A model generated the notes under the pieces. That model was not told where the DNA came from and ran no database searches. It saw only the letters and a program-made list of their open reading frames with translations. The position numbers and the translations under genes are program-made. Positions 18,517-27,443 of a stretch of DNA of 40,193 nucleotides are shown here, piece by piece. Every line of letters starts with the position of its first letter. Position 1 is the stretch's first letter. Source of the DNA: Thauera carbonicopians (lineage in GTDB: Bacteria; Pseudomonadota; Gammaproteobacteria; Burkholderiales; Rhodocyclaceae); the NCBI RefSeq assembly GCF_025699485.1, contig NZ_JANUXN010000027.1:1-40193 (forward strand), in the 5' to 3' direction.

Positions 18517-19230
18517 TCAGACACCGAGATGCGTCTGGATCAGTTCCGGCTGCGCGCGGATCTCGTCGCTGCTGCCGTCGAACACCACCTGTCCTTTCAC
18601 CAGGATCATCGCGCGGTCGCAGATGCTGGTGACGGCGCCGTGGTTCTTGTCCACGATCACGGTGGCGATGCCGGTCTTGCGGATTTCCTTGACGATGCGC
18701 CAGATCTCCATCGCGATCAGCGGCGCCAGGCCTTCGGTGGCCTCGTCGAGGATCAGCAGGTCGGGATTGGTCATCAGCGCGCGGCCGATGGTGAGCATCT
18801 GCTGCTCGCCGCCCGACAACTGCCAGCCGCCGTTGTCGATGCGTTCGCCCAGGCGCGGAAAGGTCTCCATCACGCGGTCGAAGGTCCATTCACGGCGGCC
18901 ATCGACGCCCGCGCGGGCCGACATCAACAGGTTCTCGCGCACCGTCAGACTCTTGAAGATGCCACGGCCCTCGGGCACATAAGCGATGCCCTGCTGTGCC
19001 GTCCGATAGGTGCGGGCCCTGGTGTAGTCGTCACCGCGCACCAGCACCCTCCCATGGCGAGGACGGACGACGCCGAGCATGCTCTTGATCAGCGTCGACT
19101 TGCCCATGCCGTTGCGGCCCATCAACGCGATGCCCTCGCCCTCGCGGATGTTGAAGTCGATGCCGTGCAGGATGTGGCTGGCGCCGTAATAGGTGTGGAT
19201 TTCCTTGGCTTCGAGCAGCATGTTAGACAT
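18517..19230 (-). CDS. livF: Branched-chain-type ABC transporter, ATPase LivF
   Basis: A 237-residue ATPase. Walker A is GRNGMGKST, the signature is LSGGEQQML and Walker B is LLILDEATEGL, with the short length and TYYGASHILHG start typical of LivF. The gene begins within the last 8 bases of livG, so the two are translationally coupled. It powers uptake of the ligand brought by the binding protein encoded upstream at 21909-23081. Confidence 0.93.
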   Translation of the reverse strand: MSNMLLEAKEIHTYYGASHILHGIDFNIREGEGIALMGRNGMGKSTLIKSMLGVVRPRHGRVLVRGDDYTRARTYRTAQQGIAYVPEGRGIFKSLTVRENLLMSARAGVDGRREWTFDRVMETFPRLGERIDNGGWQLSGGEQQMLTIGRALMTNPDLLILDEATEGLAPLIAMEIWRIVKEIRKTGIATVIVDKNHGAVTSICDRAMILVKGQVVFDGSSDEIRAQPELIQTHLGV

Positions 19231-19999
19231 GGAAACTGTCCTCCGTACCCAGATAGGCCTGCTGGACGGCCACGCTGGCCTTGATCTGCGCGGGGGGGCC
19301 GCACTCCAGCAACTGGCCGTTGACCATCACCGTGATCATGTCCGCGACCGCGAACACCGCATCCATGTCGTGCTCGACGAGCAGGATGCCGCGCGTCCGG
19401 CGCAGGCGCTTGAGCACCTCGACCATGCTTGCCGATTCTTCCGAGCCCATGCCGGCCAGCGGCTCGTCGAGCAGCAGCACCTGCGCATCGGTGGCGAGCA
19501 CCATGGCGATCTCGAGCTGACGCTGTTCGCCGTGGCTGAGCACGCCCGACACCCAATCCACGCGCTTGCCCAGGCCGGCTTCCTCGATGCAGGTGCGCGC
19601 CTTGTCCAGCGCCCATTCCGCCTCCATCGCCTTGCTGAAGATGCGCCACGGCTGTTGGCGGCGCGACTGCGCGGCCAGGCGCACGTTCTCCAGTACCGAG
19701 AACTGCGGGAAGATGTTGGTGCGCTGGTAGCTGCGGCCGATGCCGACCTGCGAGCGCTGCGCGGCGCTGAGCCGGGTGATGTCCTGGCCCATGAAGTGGA
19801 TCCTGCCCTCGCTGGGCGGCAGATCGCCCGACAACATGTTGATGCAGGTCGACTTGCCGGCGCCGTTCGGCCCCAGCAGCACATGGATCATGCCGCGCTC
19901 CAGCGTCACGCTGATGTCCTGGTTGGCCACCAGGCCGCCGAAACGGCGAGTCAGCCTGTCGGCCTGCAGCAGCACTTCCTGCTTCGTCCTTTCACTCAT
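19223..19999 (-). CDS. livG: Branched-chain-type ABC transporter, ATPase LivG
   Basis: A 258-residue ATPase with Walker A GPNGAGKST, signature LSHGEQRQLE and Walker B VLLLDEPLAGM. LivG-type features are the RFGGLVAN start and the later loop LVEHDMDAVF. The start at 19999 overlaps the livM stop by 4 bases (ATGA). The open frame continues upstream to 20716 but that is a shadow of livM. Confidence 0.93.
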   Translation of the reverse strand: MSERTKQEVLLQADRLTRRFGGLVANQDISVTLERGMIHVLLGPNGAGKSTCINMLSGDLPPSEGRIHFMGQDITRLSAAQRSQVGIGRSYQRTNIFPQFSVLENVRLAAQSRRQQPWRIFSKAMEAEWALDKARTCIEEAGLGKRVDWVSGVLSHGEQRQLEIAMVLATDAQVLLLDEPLAGMGSEESASMVEVLKRLRRTRGILLVEHDMDAVFAVADMITVMVNGQLLECGPPAQIKASVAVQQAYLGTEDSFHV

Positions 20000-20961
20000 T
20001 TGGCCTCTCCCCCTTGCAGGGCACGCTTGATGCGGCCCGGAACCCCCGCCAGGCCGCCCGGCAGGAACAGCACCACGGCAACGATCACGCCGCCCATCAG
20101 AAGCTGCCAGTACTTGGTGATGTCGGCGAATATCTCGCGCATCGCCTCGAAGGCGAAGGCGCCGGCCACCGCACCGGCCAGATTGCCCATGCCACCCAGG
20201 ATGACCATCAGCAGCACGTTGCCCGACTCGTGCCAGGACAGCAGCTCCGGGGTGACGAAACCGAACAGCACCGCGTACAGGAAGCCCGCCAGCCCGCCGA
20301 GCGCACCCGCCAGCGTGAAGGCGCCGAGCTTGTAGCGGAAAGTGAAGTAGCCGAGCGACTGCATGCGGTGCTCGTTGCTCTTGATGCCCACCAGCACGCG
20401 GCCGAAAGGCGACTGCAGCAGCCGCGCCAGGAAGAGGTACACCAGCACCATCATCGCCAGGATGAAATAGAACAGGTGCACCTCGTTCGTCAGCTCGAAG
20501 GGCTCCCAGCCGAAGATCGCGGCCGACGGTTTGTTGTCGAGGTACATGCCGTCCGAGCCGCCGCCCAGCGGCGTGTCGTGGAAGATGAAGTAGGCCATCT
20601 GGGCAAAGGCCAGCGTCACCATGATGAAGTAGATGCCCTTGGTGCGCAGCACGAAGAGGCCGACGACGAAGGCCGCCAGCGCCGACAGCGCGATCGATGC
20701 CGGCAGCACGACCCACAGGCTGGCGGCATCGTACTGCGGGCTCAGCAGCGCGACCGCGTAGGCCGCGATGCCGAAGTAGGCCGCGTGGCCGAAGCTGACC
20801 AGGCCGGTGAAACCCACCAGCAGGTCCAGGCTCATGGCGAAGATCGCCATCACCAGGACCTTGCCGACGATCTCGATGTAGAAGGATTCGCCCGACAGCG
20901 GCACGCAGGCGATGATCGCGACGGCGATCAGTTTGGGAAGCAGGGAAGCATGTGCGTTCAT
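19996..20961 (-). CDS. livM: Branched-chain-type ABC transporter, permease LivM
   Basis: A 321-residue inner-membrane permease with about nine to ten helices. It has the LivM marks SLDLLVGFTGLVSFGHAAYFG near the N-terminus and LGGMGNLAGAVAG in the second half. It lies 4 bases after livH and overlaps livG by 4 bases. Permeases of this family also carry aromatic acids in some soil bacteria, which fits the meta-cleavage genes upstream. Confidence 0.93.
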   Translation of the reverse strand: MNAHASLLPKLIAVAIIACVPLSGESFYIEIVGKVLVMAIFAMSLDLLVGFTGLVSFGHAAYFGIAAYAVALLSPQYDAASLWVVLPASIALSALAAFVVGLFVLRTKGIYFIMVTLAFAQMAYFIFHDTPLGGGSDGMYLDNKPSAAIFGWEPFELTNEVHLFYFILAMMVLVYLFLARLLQSPFGRVLVGIKSNEHRMQSLGYFTFRYKLGAFTLAGALGGLAGFLYAVLFGFVTPELLSWHESGNVLLMVILGGMGNLAGAVAGAFAFEAMREIFADITKYWQLLMGGVIVAVVLFLPGGLAGVPGRIKRALQGGEAK

Positions 20962-20965
20962 GGTT

Positions 20966-21832
20966 TCAGCCTTTCTTCAGGATGCCTTCGGGGCGCCACA
21001 GCAGGACCACAGCCATCACCACGTACACCACGATGCCCGACAGCTCGGGGATCAGCACCTTGCCGAAGGTGTCGGCGAAACCGACGATCAGGGCCGCGAC
21101 CAGCGCGCCCCACACCGAGCCGATGCCGCCGATGACGACGATCACGAAGGAGATGATCAGCACGTGGCTGCCCATGTTCGGAAACACCGACGAGATCGGC
21201 GCCGCCAGCATGCCGGCCAGTGCGGCCAGCGCCACGCCGAGCGCGAACACCACGCGGTAGATCATGTCGATGTTGATGCCGAGCGACTCGACCATGCTGC
21301 GGTCGTCGTTGCCGGCGCGGATCATCATGCCCAGGCGCGTGCGCTGGATGACGTAATAGAGAGCCACGGCCAGCGCGACACACACCGCCGAGATCGCCAG
21401 CCGATACACCGGGTAGCTCATCACCTCGGTGAGCTGGATCGAGGCATCGAGAAAGGCCGGGATGGCAACGCCGTGCACGTCGTCACCCACCAGCAGGCTG
21501 CGCAGTTGCTCGAAGATCAGGATGAGGCCGTAGGTCAGCAGTACCTGCTCGAGGTGGTCGCGCTTGTACAGATGCGAGAACAGCGCCCACTCCAGAATGG
21601 CACCGAAGACCAGGGCCAGTGGAATGCCGAGCACGATCGCCATCACCAGGCTGCCGGTGGCGCTGCTCAGCACGAAGGCCAGATAGGCGCCGACCATGTA
21701 GAAACTGCCGTGCGCCAGGTTGATGATCCCCATGATGCCGAACACCAGCGTCAGACCGCTTGCCACCAGGAAGAGGAGCAAACCGTACTGCAGCGAGTTC
21801 AGCGTCTGGATCAGGAAGCTTGCGAAATCCAT
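20966..21832 (-). CDS. livH: Branched-chain-type ABC transporter, permease LivH
   Basis: A 288-residue permease. The start MDFASFLIQTLNSLQYGLLL, then FGIMGIINLAHGSFYMVGAY and VVIGGIGSVWGALVAAL are LivH signatures. The ATG at 21832 has GGGGGA upstream; the open frame further up overlaps the binding-protein gene and has no homology. It pairs with LivM, 4 bases downstream. Confidence 0.93.
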   Translation of the reverse strand: MDFASFLIQTLNSLQYGLLLFLVASGLTLVFGIMGIINLAHGSFYMVGAYLAFVLSSATGSLVMAIVLGIPLALVFGAILEWALFSHLYKRDHLEQVLLTYGLILIFEQLRSLLVGDDVHGVAIPAFLDASIQLTEVMSYPVYRLAISAVCVALAVALYYVIQRTRLGMMIRAGNDDRSMVESLGINIDMIYRVVFALGVALAALAGMLAAPISSVFPNMGSHVLIISFVIVVIGGIGSVWGALVAALIVGFADTFGKVLIPELSGIVVYVVMAVVLLWRPEGILKKG

Positions 21833-21908
21833 GACTGTCCCCCGCCCGGCAGGCACACGCCCGCCGGGACGACAAAGGCTTAGGAATGAAGGATGGAAAG
21901 CCGGACGC

Positions 21909-23081
21909 TCAGAGCTTGCAGCCGCGGGCCGGGTCTTCGAGGCCCTTCGAGACGATCTCGACCACGACGTTCTCGCCGCCCTTGACTTCGCGCATGTAAA
22001 TGTCCTGCACCGGGTTGTGCGCCCGGGACAGCGTGAAGGCGCCGCGCGGGCTGTCGATCGTGGCGGACTCCATGCCCTTGATGAGTTCTTCCTTCCTACC
22101 CGGATCGCCGCCGGCGGCGCGCAGGCCGGCGTCGTACATCTGCGCCGCGTCGTAGCCCTGCACCGCATAGACGTCGGGCTGCATCCTGTAGCGCGCGGCG
22201 TACTTCGTGCGGAACGCCGCATCCCTGGCGTTCGTCAGGCCGTCGGCATAGTGCAGCGTGGTCAGCAGGCCTTCGCCGGCGGCGCCCATCGCATCGAGAT
22301 TGCCGTCGGTCAGGAAGCCCGGGCCGTACAGCGGGATGCTGCTCTTGAGGCCCGCCGCAGAATAGTCGCTGACGAACTTGGCCGCGCCGGCGCCGGCGAA
22401 GAACACGAACACCGCATCGGGCTTGAGCGAGGCGATCTCGGTCAGGAAAGGCTGGAACTCGACGTTCGGGAAGGGCAGCGTCATCTCCTTGGCGATCTTG
22501 CCGCCGCCCTTCTCGAAGGCCTCCTTGAAGCCGGCGACCGACTCCTCGCCGAAGGAATACTTCCAGGTCACCGTCACGATGTTCTTGAGCCCCTTCCTCG
22601 CCAGCGCCTCGCCCATCGCATAGGACGGCTGCCAGGCCGAGAACGACGAACGGAACACGTAGGGCGAACACAGCGGGCCGGTCAGATCGTTGGCGCCCGC
22701 ATTCGGCACGATCATCAGCGTCCTGGTGTCGCGCGCCACCTTGGCCATCGCCAGCGCGACACCCGAATGCACGGTGCCGACCAGCACGTCCACTTTCTCG
22801 CGCGAGACCAGCTTCCTCGCGTTTTCGGTCGCTTTCGCCGGGTTGGACTCGTCATCCACCACGGCGTATTCCACTTCGCGGCCGCCGAGCTTGCCGCCGT
22901 TTTCTTCCACGTACTGCTTGAAACCGTTGGTGATGGCGTTGCCCAGCGCGGCATAGGTGCCGGTGTAGGGCAGCATCAGGCCGACCTTGATCTTGTCGGC
23001 GGCATGCGCGCCGCCGATGCTGGCGGCGGCGATTGCGAGGCTCAGCGCGGTGCTGCCGGCGATCTTGACTGTCTTTCCCAT
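21909..23081 (-). CDS. Periplasmic binding protein of the ABC transporter (Leu/Ile/Val or aromatic-acid type)
   Basis: A 390-residue type I periplasmic binding protein. A signal peptide of about 27 residues ends at GGAHA-A. The mature protein begins with KIKVGLMLPYTGTYAALG, the Peripla_BP_6 pattern, and has the VDVLVGTVHSG ligand-side segment. Start 23081 follows AAGGAG. It is 110 bases after 4-oxalocrotonate decarboxylase, in the same direction. Homologues in aromatic degradation operons bind benzoate or hydroxybenzoates; here that ligand is inferred from context. Confidence 0.9.
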   Translation of the reverse strand: MGKTVKIAGSTALSLAIAAASIGGAHAADKIKVGLMLPYTGTYAALGNAITNGFKQYVEENGGKLGGREVEYAVVDDESNPAKATENARKLVSREKVDVLVGTVHSGVALAMAKVARDTRTLMIVPNAGANDLTGPLCSPYVFRSSFSAWQPSYAMGEALARKGLKNIVTVTWKYSFGEESVAGFKEAFEKGGGKIAKEMTLPFPNVEFQPFLTEIASLKPDAVFVFFAGAGAAKFVSDYSAAGLKSSIPLYGPGFLTDGNLDAMGAAGEGLLTTLHYADGLTNARDAAFRTKYAARYRMQPDVYAVQGYDAAQMYDAGLRAAGGDPGRKEELIKGMESATIDSPRGAFTLSRAHNPVQDIYMREVKGGENVVVEIVSKGLEDPARGCKL

Positions 23082-23191
23082 GATGTCTCCTTCTTTGAAT
23101 GTGCTTGAATTCGTGGTGTCGTAGCGTGTTGCGCTGGTGGTCCTGGCGGCGGGGGGCGCGGTGCCACGGCAGTGCACCTGCCGCCAGCGGC

Positions 23192-23980
23192 TCACACGAA
23201 GCGGGTGCTGACGCTGCCGAGCGACTGGATGCGCAGGCTGACGTTGTCCCCTGCGGCGACCGACACGGCCTCGGTCACGCCGCCGGACAGGATCATCGTG
23301 CCGGCGGGAATTTCCTCGCCGCGCGCACCCAGGTGGTTGGCCAGGGCCGCGATCGCCGCCGCCGGGTGCCCCAGCACCGCGGCGCCGGCGCCGATCGCGA
23401 CGGGTTCGCCGTTCTTCTCGAGCACCACGCCCAGGGTGCGCAGATCCAGCCCGGCCACGGCGGCCGCCTGGCCGCCGAGCACGAAACGGCTCGACGAGCA
23501 GTTGTCGGCGATCACGCTCTTGAGGTCGAATTTGAAGTCCTTGTAGCGCGAGTCGATGATCTCGATGCCCGGCATGACGAAATCGGTCGCCGCCAGCACG
23601 GCGCCGATGTGGCAGCCCGGCCCCTTCAGCGCGCGCTTGGTGACGAACACGATTTCCGGCTCGACCTTTGGGTGGATCAGCCTGGCGGCCTCGATCTCGC
23701 CGCCGTCGGGCTCGCTGAAATAATCGACCAGCCAGCCGAAGACCGGCGTCTCGACGCCCATCTGCTTCATCTTGCCGCGCGAGGTCAGCCCGGCCTTGAG
23801 GCCGACCACGCGGTTGCCGCGCGCCAGCTTGCGGCGCAGGATCTCGGCCTGGATCGCGTAGGCGTCGCCCCAGTCCATGTCGGGATGGGCCTCGGTGATC
23901 TTCACCACCTCGTGGGCCTGCAGCTCGGCGTTCTCGAGATGTTCGGCAAGCTGCTCGATGGTTTGTTGACTGAGCGTCAT
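23192..23980 (-). CDS. dmpH: 4-oxalocrotonate (2-oxo-3-hexenedioate) decarboxylase, copy 1
   Basis: A 262-residue enzyme of the meta-cleavage pathway, decarboxylating 4-oxalocrotonate to 2-oxopent-4-enoate in complex with the hydratase. The decarboxylase branch is marked by [32 protein letters not shown] with the metal-binding glutamates, KFDLKSVIADNCSSS and [13 protein letters not shown]. These match DmpH/XylI rather than the hydratase. It is 28 bases after dmpE. A second, similar copy lies at 39298-40086. Confidence 0.95.
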   Translation of the reverse strand: MTLSQQTIEQLAEHLENAELQAHEVVKITEAHPDMDWGDAYAIQAEILRRKLARGNRVVGLKAGLTSRGKMKQMGVETPVFGWLVDYFSEPDGGEIEAARLIHPKVEPEIVFVTKRALKGPGCHIGAVLAATDFVMPGIEIIDSRYKDFKFDLKSVIADNCSSSRFVLGGQAAAVAGLDLRTLGVVLEKNGEPVAIGAGAAVLGHPAAAIAALANHLGARGEEIPAGTMILSGGVTEAVSVAAGDNVSLRIQSLGSVSTRFV

Positions 23981-24008
23981 GGATGGACTCCTGTTTGGTT
24001 TGTACGGA

Positions 24009-24791
24009 TCAGACGAAACGCACCGAGCAGCCGCCGATGCCGCCGATGCTCATGCGCAGGTTGTCGCCCCTGGCGACCGGAACCATCGCGCCCATCGCGC
24101 CCGACAGCACGATGTCCCCGGCCTCGAGCGCGATGCCCAGCCCGCCGAGCATGTTGGCCAGCCACACCATGGCATTGACCGGATGCGCCATGGTCGCGGC
24201 GCCGGCGCCGGTGACGACGATCTCGCCGTTCTTCTCCAGCACCATGCCGGCCAGCGCGAGATCGATGCCGGCGACATCGACCAGTTGGTCGCCGAGCACG
24301 AACACGCCGCACGAGGCGTTGTCGGCCACGGTGTCCTGGATGCGGATCTTCCAGTCCTGGATGCGGGAATCGACGATCTCGAAACAGGCCATCACGCCTT
24401 CGGTGGCGGCCAGCACGTCGGCGGCGGTGACGCCAGGCCCCTGCAGATCGTGCTTGAGCAGGAAGGCGATCTCGCCTTCAGCCTTGGGCTGGATCAGCGA
24501 ATCCATGGAGATGGATTCGCCTTCGTTGTAAACCATGCTGTCGAGCAGGTAGCCGAAGTCCGGCTGATGCACGCCCAGCATGTTCATCACCGCCTTGCTG
24601 GTGACGCCGATCTTCTTGCCGACGACACGCGCGCCCTTTTCCAGCCGGCGCGCGATCATGCGCTGCTGGACGTGGTAGGCGTCCTCGATCGTCATGTCCG
24701 GATGCGCCGCGCTCAGCGGCGCGATCGGCGTGCGCGCGACGAGCGCCTCGTACAGCGCATCGCCCAGCGACTCGATGGTGTTCTGGTCCAT
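24009..24791 (-). CDS. dmpE: 2-oxopent-4-enoate hydratase
   Basis: A 260-residue hydratase (DmpE/XylJ) that adds water to 2-oxopent-4-enoate, giving 4-hydroxy-2-oxovalerate. Distinct from the decarboxylase by VVGKKIGVTSKAVMNMLGV, LIQPKAEGEIAFLLK with metal-binding glutamates, and the GAGAATMAHPVNA segment. The start at 24791 has GAGGAAGG upstream. The gap from the dehydrogenase gene is 11 bases. The hydratase normally forms a complex with the decarboxylase encoded next. Confidence 0.94.
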   Translation of the reverse strand: MDQNTIESLGDALYEALVARTPIAPLSAAHPDMTIEDAYHVQQRMIARRLEKGARVVGKKIGVTSKAVMNMLGVHQPDFGYLLDSMVYNEGESISMDSLIQPKAEGEIAFLLKHDLQGPGVTAADVLAATEGVMACFEIVDSRIQDWKIRIQDTVADNASCGVFVLGDQLVDVAGIDLALAGMVLEKNGEIVVTGAGAATMAHPVNAMVWLANMLGGLGIALEAGDIVLSGAMGAMVPVARGDNLRMSIGGIGGCSVRFV

Positions 24792-24802
24792 GGTGCCCTT
24801 CC

Positions 24803-26263
24803 TCACAGCTTGATGCAGACGTTCTTGAGATCGGTGTAGAACTCGAGCGAGTGCAGGCCGCCCTCACGGCCGATGCCCGACTGTTTGGAGCCACCGAACG
24901 GAGTGCGCAGGTCGCGCAGGAACCAGCTGTTCACCCACGAGATGCCGACTTCCATCTTCTGCGCCACGCGGTTGGCACGCGCCACGTCACGGGTCCAGAT
25001 CGCGGTGGCCAGGCCGTACTTGTTGTCGTTGGCCTTCTCCAGCACTTCCGCTTCGGTGTCGAACGGCGCGATGTGGCAGCAGGGCCCGAAGATCTCTTCC
25101 TTGATCACGCGCGCGGTCTCGGGCAGGCCGGTCCAGATCGTCGGCTGCACCCAGCAGCCGTCCTGCAGTTCGCCGGCCATCTCGGGCACGCCGCCGCCGG
25201 TCACCACCGTGGCGCCCTCTTCCACTGCCAGGCGGCAGTAGGACAGCACCTTCTCCTGGTGCTCCTTGCTGATCAGCGGCCCCATGTCGGTCGCCGCATC
25301 GTCCGGCACGCCGATCTTCATCGCCTCGGCGCCCGCCTTCAGCGCGGCGACGAAGCTGTCGAAGACAGGACGCTCGACATACACCCGCTCGGTGCCCAGG
25401 CAGACCTGGCCGCAGTTGGCGAAGGCCGAGCGCAGCGTGCCTTCGATCGCCGCATCGAAATCGCAGTCGGCAAACACGATCGCCGCATTCTTGCCGCCCA
25501 TTTCCAGCGAAACCGGGCGCGAGCCGATGGCGGCGGCGCGGTTGATGATTTCGCCGGTGCGGGTCTCGCCGGTAAAGGTGATGGCATCGACATCCGGGTG
25601 CGAAGTGACGAATTCGCCCGCCGAGTTCGGGCCGAAGCCATGAACGACGTTGTACACCCCCTTGGGGATGCCGACCTTGTTCATCACTTCGCCCAGCAGC
25701 GCCGCAGTGCGCGGCGTCTCTTCCGAGGGTTTGACCACCACGGTGTTGCCGCAGGCCAGCGCCGGGCCGACTTTCCAGGTCATCAGCAGCAGCGGCAGGT
25801 TCCACGGGCAGATCACGCCGACCACGCCGACCGGACGGCGATAGCCGTAGTTGATGCACGAGCCGCCGTCGGGCGTGGCCATCTCGAAGAATTCGGTGGA
25901 GGCGTTCCTGATCATGTCGGCGAAGACCTTGAAGTTCGCCGCGCCGCGCGGAATGTCGATATGCGCGGCGAGGCTCCGCGGCTTGCCGGTGTCGGCGCAC
26001 TCGGCCGCGAGGAATTCGTCGAAACGGGCATCGATCTCGGCGACCAGGGCTTCGAGCAGCTCGACGCGGCGCGCCAGCGACATCGTTCCCCAGGGGCCTT
26101 TCAGCGCGGCGCGCGCGGCGGCCACCGCGGCATCGACCTCGGCCTTGCCGGCTTCGGCGACCTTGCCGATGACGGTGTTGGAGATCGGCGTCCGGTTGTC
26201 GAACCATTTGTCGGTGGCTACGTACTCGCCGTCGATGAAGTTGAGGATCTTGTCTGCAAGCAT
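24803..26263 (-). CDS. dmpC: 2-hydroxymuconic semialdehyde dehydrogenase
   Basis: A 486-residue NAD-dependent aldehyde dehydrogenase, oxidising the catechol meta-cleavage product to 2-hydroxymuconate. ALDH residues are visible: PWNLPLLLMTWK, FTGETRTGEI, the catalytic glutamate in LEMGGKN and the catalytic cysteine in NCGQVCLG. N-terminal ILNFIDGEYV and the operon position fix it to the DmpC/XylG group. Start 26263 follows GGAGAA. It is 122 bases after catechol 2,3-dioxygenase; a hairpin (26303-26334) lies in the gap. Confidence 0.95.
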   Translation of the reverse strand: MLADKILNFIDGEYVATDKWFDNRTPISNTVIGKVAEAGKAEVDAAVAAARAALKGPWGTMSLARRVELLEALVAEIDARFDEFLAAECADTGKPRSLAAHIDIPRGAANFKVFADMIRNASTEFFEMATPDGGSCINYGYRRPVGVVGVICPWNLPLLLMTWKVGPALACGNTVVVKPSEETPRTAALLGEVMNKVGIPKGVYNVVHGFGPNSAGEFVTSHPDVDAITFTGETRTGEIINRAAAIGSRPVSLEMGGKNAAIVFADCDFDAAIEGTLRSAFANCGQVCLGTERVYVERPVFDSFVAALKAGAEAMKIGVPDDAATDMGPLISKEHQEKVLSYCRLAVEEGATVVTGGGVPEMAGELQDGCWVQPTIWTGLPETARVIKEEIFGPCCHIAPFDTEAEVLEKANDNKYGLATAIWTRDVARANRVAQKMEVGISWVNSWFLRDLRTPFGGSKQSGIGREGGLHSLEFYTDLKNVCIKL

Positions 26264-26302
26264 GCGTGTTCTCCGCCGCCCAGCGCGGCGGCTCTCGGTT
26301 AC

Positions 26303-26334
26303 GCATCCGCCGCCTTTAGGCACGTGGCGGATGC
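26303..26334. repeat. Hairpin between xylE-type dioxygenase and dmpC
   Basis: GCATCCGCC (26303-26311) pairs with GGCGGATGC (26326-26334) across a 14-base loop. No T-run. Possibly an RNA processing or stability element inside the operon. Confidence 0.4.
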
Positions 26335-26385
26335 AGGGGATCGGGTCGTGTCAGGCCCGGCGCTGCCGCCGGGCAGCGGCTCGGA

Positions 26386-27315
26386 TCAGGTCACCACGCC
26401 CAGGAAGCGGTCGTTGAGCTTGCGGTCGTGGTAGAAGATGCCGGTGCCGACCTCGTCGAAGGTCCAGGTCAGCGGTTGATGGTCGGGGTAGGTCTCGTAG
26501 CCGCCGCAGAAGGTCTCGAAGCGGTTGCCCGACGGATCGAAGGCATAGATCGTGGTGCCGCGGGTGACGCCGTGGCGGGTCGGGCCGATGTCGATCGACA
26601 CCTTGTTCATCGACATGATGTCGGCCGCGCGCAGCACCTGCTCCCAGCTTCCCAGCAGGAAGGACAGGTGATGCAGCCTGCCCGGTTCGGGGTGGCAGAC
26701 GAAGGCCAGATCGTGGGCCTTGTGCGAGCAGGAAATGAAGGTCGCCAGCAGCGCCTCGCCGTCTTCCATCAGGATGCGCTCGACCAAGTGGAAACCCAGC
26801 ACTTCGGTGAAGAGCTTCAGGTTCTCTTCGATGTTCGGGCCGTACAGCAGGCAGTGATCGAAGCGGTGCGGGGCGATGCCGTGCTCGGCTGCAGGGATCC
26901 AGGGATCGGGGTTGGTGTAGGGCTGGCCGTTGCCGACGTCGGTCTTGTCGGCGTACAGCTCCATGACGTGGCCGGTGGGGGTGGTGAAACGCACACGCTC
27001 GCCGGTTTCCAGCAATTCGCCCGCGGGGATGCGCTCGGTGGCGACGCCGTAGGCCTGCAGGTCCTTGTCGAACTGCTCGAGCGTGGCCCTGTCCTTGACC
27101 TTGAAGCCCATCAGGTCCATGCCGGCACGGTCGGCCTGGCGCAGGATCACGCTGTTGTGGTCACGCTCGTCCCAGGCCTTGAAATAGACCCGGCCCTGGG
27201 CATCGCGGCCGGTCTCGACCAGACCGAGCATGTTCTTGTAGAACTCGACGCTTTCGTCGATATCCAGCACGCGCAGCTGGATGTGGCCAGGGCGCATCAC
27301 TCCGGTGGTTGCCAT
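26386..27315 (-). CDS. xylE: Catechol 2,3-dioxygenase
   Basis: A 309-residue extradiol dioxygenase opening catechol to 2-hydroxymuconic semialdehyde. It has the XylE/DmpB start VMRPGHIQLRVLD. The non-haem iron ligands are His154 (RFDHCL), the His pair at 215-216 (RLHHLSF) and Glu267 (GNRFETF). The conserved segment IDIGPTRHGVTRG precedes the last ligand. Start 27315 follows GAGGAG; the open frame continues upstream over the ferredoxin gene but is not homologous. It lies 128 bases after the xylT-type gene that should keep its iron reduced. Confidence 0.96.
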   Translation of the reverse strand: MATTGVMRPGHIQLRVLDIDESVEFYKNMLGLVETGRDAQGRVYFKAWDERDHNSVILRQADRAGMDLMGFKVKDRATLEQFDKDLQAYGVATERIPAGELLETGERVRFTTPTGHVMELYADKTDVGNGQPYTNPDPWIPAAEHGIAPHRFDHCLLYGPNIEENLKLFTEVLGFHLVERILMEDGEALLATFISCSHKAHDLAFVCHPEPGRLHHLSFLLGSWEQVLRAADIMSMNKVSIDIGPTRHGVTRGTTIYAFDPSGNRFETFCGGYETYPDHQPLTWTFDEVGTGIFYHDRKLNDRFLGVVT

Positions 27316-27443
27316 CTTTGATCTCCTCTTCGGGTCGTTGGCGGGACTCGCGCCTTGTGGGCGGCACGCTGTCCCCTGCTTGCGTCGGTGGCGGGACGAT
27401 GTCCGCCCCTGTTGCTGAAACCTGTTTCCCCTGCGCCCGGCGC

